DNA from: Candidatus Albibeggiatoa sp. nov. BB20 | Lineage (GTDB): Bacteria; Pseudomonadota; Gammaproteobacteria; Beggiatoales; Beggiatoaceae | DNA: 16,842 nt | Direction of reading: 5' to 3' | NCBI GenBank assembly: GCA_016744725.1 | Contig: JADGDW010000101.1 | Location: 804-17,645 of the forward strand | Shown: one piece after another, positions 1-7,178 of the stretch | Numbering within the stretch: the first letter of the stretch is position 1 | Layout: each line of letters begins with the position of its first letter | The notes under the pieces: model-generated | What the model was told of the DNA's origin: nothing | Database searches by the model: none | The model's input: the letters and a program-made list of their open reading frames with translations, nothing else | Program-made: the position numbers and the translations under genes

Positions 1-270
1 TTCAAAACAGGAGATGAAATCGGAGGCGTTGTTGTTGCACCATTAACTGGCTCGCGTGGTGATATTAGTGCAAAAGGGATATGGAAAGACGGCTTTTGGA
101 CTTTAGAAATCAAACGTAAATTGGTGACCCATGAACCTGAAAGTATAGTACAAGACATTCAATTTAATAATTTAAGTCAATCTTATTACTTCGGCGTTAC
201 TATGTTTGATAACAGTCAAATCAATCATTTATATCACAAGAAATCCATTATTTTAAAGTTTAAGCAATAA
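1..270 (+). CDS. C-terminal part of ethylbenzene dehydrogenase-related haem-binding protein (5' end outside window)
   Basis: The frame is open from base 1 and ends at TAA 268-270, giving the last 89 residues of a protein. Visible patterns are GSRGDISAKG, a W-x-D/G-x-W-x-L-E-I-K-R-K-L block, then YYFGVTMFDN followed by a histidine (NHLYH). This order (glycine-rich loop, G-x-W-x-x-E-x-x-R-x-L strand, FGV-x-x-F/W-DN, His) matches the cytochrome c-552/DMSO-reductase-like haem-binding domain (ethylbenzene dehydrogenase gamma-subunit type), a periplasmic b-haem beta-sandwich. The closing strand (KSIILKF) at the very C-terminus fits the end of that domain. Haem binding is inferred from family membership; the N-terminal ligand region is not in the window. 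The next gene encodes a membrane flavocytochrome, so the two may exchange electrons, although 149 bp and a palindrome lie between them. Confidence 0.7.
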   Translation, partial: FKTGDEIGGVVVAPLTGSRGDISAKGIWKDGFWTLEIKRKLVTHEPESIVQDIQFNNLSQSYYFGVTMFDNSQINHLYHKKSIILKFKQ

Positions 271-285
271 AGTATAGTTTGCCAT

Positions 286-311
286 GTCGGATTACATTCT
301 GCTAATCCGAC
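286..311. repeat. Perfect 9-bp palindrome (GTCGGATTA / TAATCCGAC), REP-like or terminator
   Basis: GTCGGATTA at 286-294 and its exact reverse complement TAATCCGAC at 303-311 flank an 8-nt loop, 15 nt after the stop of the haem protein. There is no T-tract after the stem, so a classical intrinsic terminator is not well supported. A GTCGGATTA...TAATCCGAC core is typical of short palindromic repeats scattered between genes in many gammaproteobacteria. A REP-like dispersed repeat is the preferred reading, with possible mRNA 3'-end stabilisation. No second copy is present in this window. Confidence 0.5.
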
Positions 312-419
312 CTGTGATTACTATTGCCTTAAAGTTCAAATAATAAAGTGTCGTGAACTTTTTTTAGATCACAGTCCGCTCACTCTTCCTACGACGATTA
401 TTGTTTTAAGAGTCTCTCC

Positions 420-2099
420 ATGAAAAATAATGCTGAAGCTATTCTTAATCCACCTATACGTCAGCTGTGGCGTTTTCAACTGCGCCAAATTGGGGTTAGT
501 TTATGGTGTTATCTTGCAGCCTATCGTTATTTTTTTAGCTATCTTCCAGCATTTCTGATATTCACTGTCATTGTATGCACACAGTTTTATACAGGCTGGG
601 TATACAATTCCAACGATACCACCAACACTGCTTTACAAATCGCCCGAGCTACTTCGTGGGCAATGCTGCCTCTACTGACTCTATTGTGGTTACCCATATT
701 GCGTAATGGCTTAGCAATCAGCCATGCCTTTATTGGTCGTTGGTTGCCTCTCAGCAGCTTAAAAAATATACATAAAACATTGGGTTGGATGTTGTTGGTT
801 TTAGCCGTTGTACATAGCAGTCATTATTTATTTTATTACAACAGTCTGCAAACCCCTTTAACCGAAGCCATACTTGGTACACAAGCAGATTTAGTGCGGG
901 CTATGCAAACCAGTATGTATGAATTTGTCAGTGAAGACGAAGACATTGATATGGTTGCTGAATGGATTCACCAAGGTGCACCACAAGATGTATTTCAACA
1001 ACGTATCCGCCCAGTATTAAAAGCAGACTGCACTAAATGTCACAGTGAAACTTCGACCATGACCTATGCTAAACCCAGTATGCCTTTATCGGAATATAAT
1101 GAGGTGCTTAGTTGGACACCTTCGGGCATAGCATCCAAACAATTCCGTGTTAATGTTTCAGGCTTATTGATGTTCGCAGCATTGCTGGTATTGGGTATAT
1201 CTGCTTTACCATGGGTGCGTCAACGGGTCTATCATTGGTTCCAAACCCTGCATTATTTAGGATTTATGATAGCAGGATTAGCATTGCTACATATTCCTGA
1301 TGTCCAGTGGTTAGTTGCACCCGTTGCAATCTTATTCATTGACCGCGTGAGTGAGTGGTTATGGCGTTATTATCCACAACGTCCCGCACGACTCTCTCGT
1401 ATTAGCAAGACTGTAGTGAAACTTGACATCGCGATGCCAGATAAGATGAATTTTATTGCAGGTTACTATGTGCGTATTCGGATTCCACAGATTCATCCAC
1501 GTGAATGGCACAGCTTTTCACCCACAGGTTTTCAAGTAGAACAAGGCCATTTAATACTATTAATTCAATGCCAAGGTGATTGGACACAGCAATTACTTGC
1601 TTTATGTGATAACAACGCAGAAACATTACTCACGGCTGATGTACAAGGTGGTTTTCCAAGTCCCAGTACTCAAGCCCAGCATAGTCAAGATTGGTTACTG
1701 ATTGCTGGCGGTGTTGGTATTACCCCATTCCTTAGTCTGTTACAGGCAGTGCAAAACGGTAAACAAACACCCCGTTCAATTACGGTGCTATGGGTAGTAC
1801 GTGATGCAGGTTTAGTCCGTTGGTTACAACCATGGATCACTGCGTGGGCAGCACGGTATGATATGCAATGGCTCTTGCATATTACTGGAAAGGAAAATAT
1901 TCTGGAATTCAATGATATTGCTCAAACTACTAACGTGCATCTGCATTACGGTCGTCCCGATTGGACACGTATTTTAGACAATCTTGCTATCCACAGTACA
2001 GCACCGACTTGTTTTGCTTGTGGTTCGGTAGCACTGGTTAAACAGGCTAGTCGTTCATGTCAGCAGCAGGGTTGGTTGATGTGGGCAGAGTCATTTTAA
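420..2099 (+). CDS. NOX/ferric-reductase-like transmembrane flavocytochrome with inserted c-type haem motif
   Basis: Protein of 559 residues. Hydrophobic segments lie at about 43-60, 78-95, 117-138, 245-262, 272-292 and 294-310. Histidine pairs H118/H132 (third helix, spacing 14) and H278/H291 (fifth helix, spacing 13) reproduce the bis-haem arrangement of the NADPH oxidase/ferric reductase family. The cytoplasmic C-terminal half has an FAD-binding HPREWHSFSPTG block (359-370), a nucleotide-binding GGVGITPFLSLL block (430-441), HYGRPDW (509-515) and a terminal CGSVALV. The reductase is therefore expected to move electrons from NAD(P)H through FAD and two b haems across the inner membrane. Unusually, the loop between helices 3 and 4 is about 100 residues long and contains RPVLKADCTKCH with C204, C207 and H208, a covalent haem c site. 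By NOX topology this loop faces the periplasm, where c-haem attachment happens. The start is the ATG at 420, with only a weak AAGAG-like site upstream. The acceptor is unknown. Confidence 0.85.
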   Translation: MKNNAEAILNPPIRQLWRFQLRQIGVSLWCYLAAYRYFFSYLPAFLIFTVIVCTQFYTGWVYNSNDTTNTALQIARATSWAMLPLLTLLWLPILRNGLAISHAFIGRWLPLSSLKNIHKTLGWMLLVLAVVHSSHYLFYYNSLQTPLTEAILGTQADLVRAMQTSMYEFVSEDEDIDMVAEWIHQGAPQDVFQQRIRPVLKADCTKCHSETSTMTYAKPSMPLSEYNEVLSWTPSGIASKQFRVNVSGLLMFAALLVLGISALPWVRQRVYHWFQTLHYLGFMIAGLALLHIPDVQWLVAPVAILFIDRVSEWLWRYYPQRPARLSRISKTVVKLDIAMPDKMNFIAGYYVRIRIPQIHPREWHSFSPTGFQVEQGHLILLIQCQGDWTQQLLALCDNNAETLLTADVQGGFPSPSTQAQHSQDWLLIAGGVGITPFLSLLQAVQNGKQTPRSITVLWVVRDAGLVRWLQPWITAWAARYDMQWLLHITGKENILEFNDIAQTTNVHLHYGRPDWTRILDNLAIHSTAPTCFACGSVALVKQASRSCQQQGWLMWAESF

Positions 2100-2166
2100 A
2101 ATAGTATTAGCAAAGTTTAACAATTGCCAATATTTTTATTTTCCTCGTTATTTTAAAGTCTTAATT

Positions 2167-2194
2167 TTGCTTTCTCCTCATATAATTGTAAAAT
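2167..2194 (+). promoter_or_regulatory. Putative sigma70-type promoter of TpsA-like copy 1
   Basis: TTGCTT (2167-2172), a 16-bp spacer and TAAAAT (2189-2194). The same hexamers recur before the other three copies of the array with 17-bp spacers, which is the main support. The predicted start of transcription is near 2201, leaving a leader of about 34 nt with a strong GGGGAAGGG ribosome-binding site just before the ATG at 2235. Confidence 0.5.
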
Positions 2195-2234
2195 GTATCA
2201 AGCATAACTTTATGATTTAAAACGGGGAAGGGAA

Positions 2235-4703
2235 ATGCGGGTAACAACGCTATGGCTGTTTGTGTGCGTGACCAATATCGCACAAGCAGACATCTCAATG
2301 AACAATAATCAGTTATCAAGTAATGATAGCTTGTACGACATTTCGCAAGATTTGGGGCAAACGGTTGGCAATAATTTATTTCACAGTTTTGATCGGTTCA
2401 ATTTAAATGTAGGTGAAATCGCTCAATTCTCTGGTTCGGCACAGATTCAAAATGTCATTTCACGTGTGGTTGGTAATGAACCCAGCTTGATAAATGGCAC
2501 GATTCGCTCTTTGATGCCGAATGCTGATTTTTACTTTTTAAATCCTAATGGCATCGTGTTTGGTGAATTTGCACAATTGCAAGTCCCGAATAGCTTTCAT
2601 GCGTCGACTGCTGACTATATAAAACTATCGGATGGGGGTGAATTTCATGCCCGCTTTCCTGAACAGGATATTTTAACTACCGCGCCGATTGCAGCTTTTG
2701 GCTTTTTGGATAATACAGTAGCCGATATTCAAATCAGCCACGCACAACTTGCTCTCGCACCTGAGAAAACACTTTCATTTATCGGCGGTAATATCAATAT
2801 AAATGCGAGTGAGCTAATAGCGTCAAGTGGGCAACTTAATCTAGTTGCTATAGCACAGCAGGGTGAATTATCCATAACTGATTTTGAGACAAGTGAATTT
2901 CATCAACAAGCAACTATATCCATTTCTGAACAATCGAAATTAAACGTGAGTGGTTTGCATTCTGGCAATGTGCTGATTCGAGGTGAACGCTTAATAAGCC
3001 AAAACTCAATCATTCAAGCGGATGCTTATGGTTTTCAACAAGGTGGTGGAATTGATATTAAGCTCACTCAATCTGCTTTATTTCAGGGAGATAATATTGC
3101 TATTTCAATGAATAATTTTGGGCAAGGTAGCGCAGGTTATTTAAATATTGATGTACCGAATGTAGATATTGTTGGCAGTATTGTGAGTGCAGGTAATTTT
3201 GGTGCAGGTCAAGCGGGCAATATCAGTATTAAAGCGCAACACATTATGCTGCAAGCAGGCGCATCGATAAGGAGTGACACTTATGCTACACAACAAGGTG
3301 GAAAAATTGATATTTCAGCATCGGATAGCCTTACGTTAGAAGGACATCGTAGCGGTAATATCGCTTTATTTGGCGATTTAATATTAGAAGATTATCCCAG
3401 CGAAATAACCACCAACACTTATGGTAGTGGGCAAGCAGGTATTATTGATATTAAAACCAATCAACTGCTGTTAAATGGTGGATTTATTGCCTGTACCACA
3501 TTCGGCTCAGCTCCAGCAGGTCATTTATTTATTCAAGCAAATCAAGCTGTTCTTCAGAATGGTGCAAGCATTTCTAGCTCATCCATTGTTCAAGGTTTAG
3601 GGGGCGATATTGACATGACAATAGCAGATTCCTTATCTGTGGTGGGTCAACGTTTCGGGTCATTTCGTATTCGTTTTGGAGAGCAGTTATTTGAATATAT
3701 CAATAATCAATCGGTTATTGCCGCTGCCGCATTAGGAATCGGTGACGGTGGACACATTTCTATTACAGCACCCCATATTTTTATTGATGGCGGGGGAATG
3801 ATTGCCACATCAACCACTGATACAGGTCATGCAGGTGATATTGATATTACAGTCGATCATTTACAGTTAACCCGTGGTGGTCAAATTAATAACAGCAGTG
3901 GCGGGCGTATAGGCACAGAGCTTATTATTGGTACAGGTTTTGGCGGTTTAACAAAAATCACAGCCAACCGCATCACCGCATCAGGTGTTAATTCATACGG
4001 TATACCGAGTGGCATTGTGAGCAATACTTTAGGCGTTGGCAATGGTGGTGACATCTTCATTGATACACAATATTTAGATTTAGCACAACAAGGCACAGTT
4101 GCGACCAATAGCTTTGCTTCAGGCAATGCTGGCAATATTTATATTGATGCAAGCCAAATTCATTTAGCTCAGCAAGGCAGGATCACATCGGCAGCCACTC
4201 AAGCCATTGGCGGTAATATTAATATTGATGTTTCACATTTATTGAATTTACAACAAGGACAAATCACCACAAGTGTTCATGGTGGAGAAGGTAATAGCGG
4301 TGATATTATCATTCAGCAACCTCAATTTATCGTGTTAAAACAAGCACAAATTATTGCACAGGCTGACGCAGGTCAAGGCGGGAATATTCGGATTATTGCA
4401 GACCAATTTCTTAAAGACCCACTCAGTTTAATTTCAGCTTCTTCACGTTTAGGTATTGATGGCAATATTGAAATCACATCTCCTGCTGAAACCATTAGCA
4501 GTGGATTACTAATGTTAAATAAAAAATTTGCAGAACAAACTAAAATCAAAGAAATATGCAAAACAACAGTTGCAGGACAATTACCCACCGAGTTCCAGCC
4601 ACCGTTAACTTTGAAAGTGAATATGTATCGTTTCCCCAATAATTCTATTGATGATTGGGTTCCCAGCATAGCCCCTAAGTTAAGATTATCTTATTGTAAA
4701 TAA
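2235..4703 (+). CDS. TpsA-like filamentous haemagglutinin N-terminal domain protein, array copy 1
   Basis: Protein of 822 residues, expected to be a secreted or surface two-partner-secretion (TPS) exoprotein. A signal peptide at 1-18 ends NIAQA before D19. The TPS domain covers roughly 20-160 and includes the NVISRVVGNEPSLINGTIRS segment and the diagnostic NPNGI motif (103-107). The body (about 160-750) is made of short strands with GNGGNI/GQAGNI/GGDIFI turns, as in a right-handed beta-helix. The last 48 residues (from C775 to the penultimate C821) are nearly the same in copies 2 and 3. Apart from this pair and the signal peptide, the only cysteine seen in the body is in GGFIACTTFG. No effector, protease or toxin domain is visible at the C-terminus, so an adhesin or matrix role is more likely than a contact-dependent toxin; this is inference. 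The cognate TpsB pore is not in the window. The ATG at 2235 is supported by the signal peptide and a strong GGGGAAGGG site. Confidence 0.85.
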   Translation: MRVTTLWLFVCVTNIAQADISMNNNQLSSNDSLYDISQDLGQTVGNNLFHSFDRFNLNVGEIAQFSGSAQIQNVISRVVGNEPSLINGTIRSLMPNADFYFLNPNGIVFGEFAQLQVPNSFHASTADYIKLSDGGEFHARFPEQDILTTAPIAAFGFLDNTVADIQISHAQLALAPEKTLSFIGGNININASELIASSGQLNLVAIAQQGELSITDFETSEFHQQATISISEQSKLNVSGLHSGNVLIRGERLISQNSIIQADAYGFQQGGGIDIKLTQSALFQGDNIAISMNNFGQGSAGYLNIDVPNVDIVGSIVSAGNFGAGQAGNISIKAQHIMLQAGASIRSDTYATQQGGKIDISASDSLTLEGHRSGNIALFGDLILEDYPSEITTNTYGSGQAGIIDIKTNQLLLNGGFIACTTFGSAPAGHLFIQANQAVLQNGASISSSSIVQGLGGDIDMTIADSLSVVGQRFGSFRIRFGEQLFEYINNQSVIAAAALGIGDGGHISITAPHIFIDGGGMIATSTTDTGHAGDIDITVDHLQLTRGGQINNSSGGRIGTELIIGTGFGGLTKITANRITASGVNSYGIPSGIVSNTLGVGNGGDIFIDTQYLDLAQQGTVATNSFASGNAGNIYIDASQIHLAQQGRITSAATQAIGGNINIDVSHLLNLQQGQITTSVHGGEGNSGDIIIQQPQFIVLKQAQIIAQADAGQGGNIRIIADQFLKDPLSLISASSRLGIDGNIEITSPAETISSGLLMLNKKFAEQTKIKEICKTTVAGQLPTEFQPPLTLKVNMYRFPNNSIDDWVPSIAPKLRLSYCK

Positions 4704-4716
4704 TAAGGTATTTATT

Positions 4717-4745
4717 TTGCTTCTATTCCATACAAATTGTAGAAT
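4717..4745 (+). promoter_or_regulatory. Putative promoter of TpsA-like copy 2
   Basis: TTGCTT (4717-4722), exactly 17 bp, TAGAAT (4740-4745). Transcription would start near 4752, giving a leader of about 22 nt that carries the GGGG ribosome-binding site (4763-4766) ahead of the ATG at 4774. The element lies wholly within the 70-bp gap between copies 1 and 2, so copy 2 can be transcribed independently of copy 1. Confidence 0.55.
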
Positions 4746-4773
4746 TAACTTATAATTTGAATGGGGATAAATT

Positions 4774-7110
4774 ATGCGAGTAACAACGCTATGGCTGTTT
4801 GTGTGTGCGACCAATATCGCACAAGCAGACATTTCAATCAATAATCAACAATTATCAACTAACAATGAGCTGTATGACATTTCGCAAGATTTGGGACAAA
4901 CGGTTGGCAATAATTTATTTCACAGCTTTGATCGTTTTAATTTAAATGCTGGTGAAATCGCTCAATTCTCTGGTTCGGCACAGATTCAAAATGTCATTTC
5001 ACGTGTGATTGGTAATGAACCCAGCTTGATAAATGGCACGATTCGTTCTTTGATGCCGAATGCTGATTTTTATTTTTTAAATCCTAATGGCATCGTGTTT
5101 GGTGAATTTGCACAATTACAAGTTCCAAATAGCTTTCATGCATCGACCGCTGATTATCTGAAATTATCTGATGGTGGTGAATTTCATGCGCGTTTTCCTG
5201 AACGAGATATTTTAAGCATCGCACCCGTCAGTCACTTTGGTTTTTTAGGTGGTACACCTTCTGCAATTCAATTTATAGATAGCTCTTTAACACTACAATC
5301 ACAAAAACAATTTTCAATTATAGGTGGTGATATTGTGATTGCAGGAGGACGCTTTGAAGTACCCGATGGTCAAGTTAAAATGCTCAGCCTAGGTGAAGGT
5401 GAAATCAATGAAATAGAACTAAATGATCCTGATTGGTCACTCGATTCTTTCAATCGTTTAGGCAATATCACAATATCCGAAAGAGGATTTGCATTGGTTG
5501 TGGCTGGTGAGCAAGGTGGACAAATACTAACTAGAAGTCAAAATATGTTATTAACTGGAGAATATGTTGATTTGGTTGCTGATTTTGACAGAACTGATAT
5601 AGCTGATGAAATTGATCTTCGCGTAACGGGAAAATTGACAATTGCTGATGGCGCGCAAATTCACGCATCAACTAAAACGGATGATGCTGGTGGCACAATT
5701 CGGATTGATGCATCACAATTAGAAATGATAGGTGGCGGACAAATTAGTGCAGATGCGATTAGTACAGGCAATGGTGGAAATATTAAGGTGACAGCAGGAC
5801 AAATTATACTTGATGGGTTGAGTCGTCATTTGCAGACTGTTTTTCGTACTAATATTAAAGCACCTGCAAGTAGTGGTATTTTTACAGTATCTATTGGTCA
5901 GGTGGCAGATGCAGGAAGTAGCGGTATGATGAGCATTGATACAGATTACTTACTAATTAAAAATTTGGCACAAATCAATGCAGCAACTATCAATTCTGGT
6001 AATGCGGGTGCGATTCATATCAATGCTAAACAGCTTTTTATTGAGAGTGGTGGCGGGATTCTTTCTTCTACACTGGGTCAAGGTGATGGCGGCTCAATCA
6101 ATATCACTTCAGACAATATCATCTTAGCGAATGTTGGCTTAATCAACTCTTCCGCATTTGGTTTAAGTACCAGTCATGCAGGTAGTATCAATATTAACAC
6201 GGGTAATCTTAATTTATTGGATGGCGGCAATATTAATGTATCCACTTTAGGATTTGGGAACGCGGGGACAATTTCGATTAATGCAGCGCAGTCGATTTAT
6301 ATTTCAGGTCAGAGTGCAGCAGAAATGGACAGCATCTATGATATTTTAAATGCTCAAACTGGAGGCGCACTTTCCCAAGTTGGTTTAAAAAAACAGGATG
6401 TAGTTGGCGCGAGTGGTATTTTTGCTGCGGTGGTGAATGCTGGGGCAAAGGCTGCGGGAACGATTGAAATACAAGCTGAACGTATAGAAATGAATCAAGG
6501 GGCAACCATTTCAAGTGAAAACCGTGGGCAAGGTGATGCGGGTCAAATTGAGATACAAGCCAATGATATTTATTTAACCCAAAGTACGATTACAACTGAA
6601 ACCCAATGTGGTGGCGGCGGTAATATTACATTACAAACACATCAATTATTACATTTAAATCGCAGTCAGATTTCAACCAGCGTGGGTACTGGCATTGGTC
6701 AAGGCGGTGATATAACCATCACCAATCCCAGTTTTTCTATTTTGAATCAAAGCCAAATAATTGCTCAAGCGGATGCAGGTAATGGTGGCAATATTCGGAT
6801 TATTGCGGATCAATTTCTCCAATCTCCAAAAAGCTTAGTTTCAGCCTCTTCACGCTTAGGCATTGGTGGCAATATCGAAATTACCCCACCTGATGAAACG
6901 GTTAGCAGTGGCTTATTAAGCTTGAATAAAAGCTTTGCTGAACAAGCACAAATCAAAGATGTGTGTAAAGCTGCGATTGCAGGACAACTACCAACAGAAT
7001 TTCAACAGCCATTAACACTCAAAGTGAATATGTATCGTTTTCAAAATGATTTTGTGGGTAACTGGATTCCTAGTTTTACCCAACATTTAAACTTATCTAC
7101 TTGTCAATAA
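4774..7110 (+). CDS. TpsA-like filamentous haemagglutinin N-terminal domain protein, array copy 2
   Basis: Protein of 778 residues, intact. The first 140-150 residues (signal peptide ending NIAQA, TPS domain with NPNGI) are almost identical to copy 1. From about residue 150 (DILSIAPVSHFGFLGG) the sequence departs completely and stays different through the beta-helix body (GNGGNIKV, GNAGAIHIN, GDGGSINIT turns). Similarity returns for the last 150 or so residues, from the IIAQADAGNGGNIRIIADQF region on. The C-terminal cysteine pair is C731 and C777 with the same spacing as in copy 1; one further cysteine (TETQCGGGG) sits in the body. Secretion through an unlinked TpsB pore and a surface/adhesive role are inferred from the family. 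The start is fixed by the signal peptide and the GGGG site 7 nt upstream of the ATG. Confidence 0.85.
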   Translation: MRVTTLWLFVCATNIAQADISINNQQLSTNNELYDISQDLGQTVGNNLFHSFDRFNLNAGEIAQFSGSAQIQNVISRVIGNEPSLINGTIRSLMPNADFYFLNPNGIVFGEFAQLQVPNSFHASTADYLKLSDGGEFHARFPERDILSIAPVSHFGFLGGTPSAIQFIDSSLTLQSQKQFSIIGGDIVIAGGRFEVPDGQVKMLSLGEGEINEIELNDPDWSLDSFNRLGNITISERGFALVVAGEQGGQILTRSQNMLLTGEYVDLVADFDRTDIADEIDLRVTGKLTIADGAQIHASTKTDDAGGTIRIDASQLEMIGGGQISADAISTGNGGNIKVTAGQIILDGLSRHLQTVFRTNIKAPASSGIFTVSIGQVADAGSSGMMSIDTDYLLIKNLAQINAATINSGNAGAIHINAKQLFIESGGGILSSTLGQGDGGSINITSDNIILANVGLINSSAFGLSTSHAGSININTGNLNLLDGGNINVSTLGFGNAGTISINAAQSIYISGQSAAEMDSIYDILNAQTGGALSQVGLKKQDVVGASGIFAAVVNAGAKAAGTIEIQAERIEMNQGATISSENRGQGDAGQIEIQANDIYLTQSTITTETQCGGGGNITLQTHQLLHLNRSQISTSVGTGIGQGGDITITNPSFSILNQSQIIAQADAGNGGNIRIIADQFLQSPKSLVSASSRLGIGGNIEITPPDETVSSGLLSLNKSFAEQAQIKDVCKAAIAGQLPTEFQQPLTLKVNMYRFQNDFVGNWIPSFTQHLNLSTCQ

Positions 7111-7120
7111 AGGCCTTTTT

Positions 7121-7149
7121 TTGCTTCTATCCCAGATAAATTGTAAAAT
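7121..7149 (+). promoter_or_regulatory. Putative promoter of TpsA-like copy 3
   Basis: TTGCTT (7121-7126), 17-bp spacer, TAAAAT (7144-7149), in the 68-bp gap after copy 2. A T-run (7115-7122) directly after the stop of copy 2 overlaps the -35 and might also help end the upstream transcript. The promoter is preserved although the gene it drives is frameshifted. Confidence 0.5.
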
Positions 7150-7178
7150 TAATTTCATAATTTGAATGGGGATAAATT

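Noticed and set aside
4373..4669. Antisense reading frames over the C-terminal segments of the TpsA-like copies (also 9049-9357 and 3881-4135)
   Set aside because: They recur only because the sense sequence is duplicated; they have no start signals and an unlikely composition.
4751..4756. TATAAT as the -10 box of copy 2
   Set aside because: It would start the mRNA at the ribosome-binding site and has no -35 at a proper distance. TTGCTT-N17-TAGAAT just upstream fits better and recurs in all copies.
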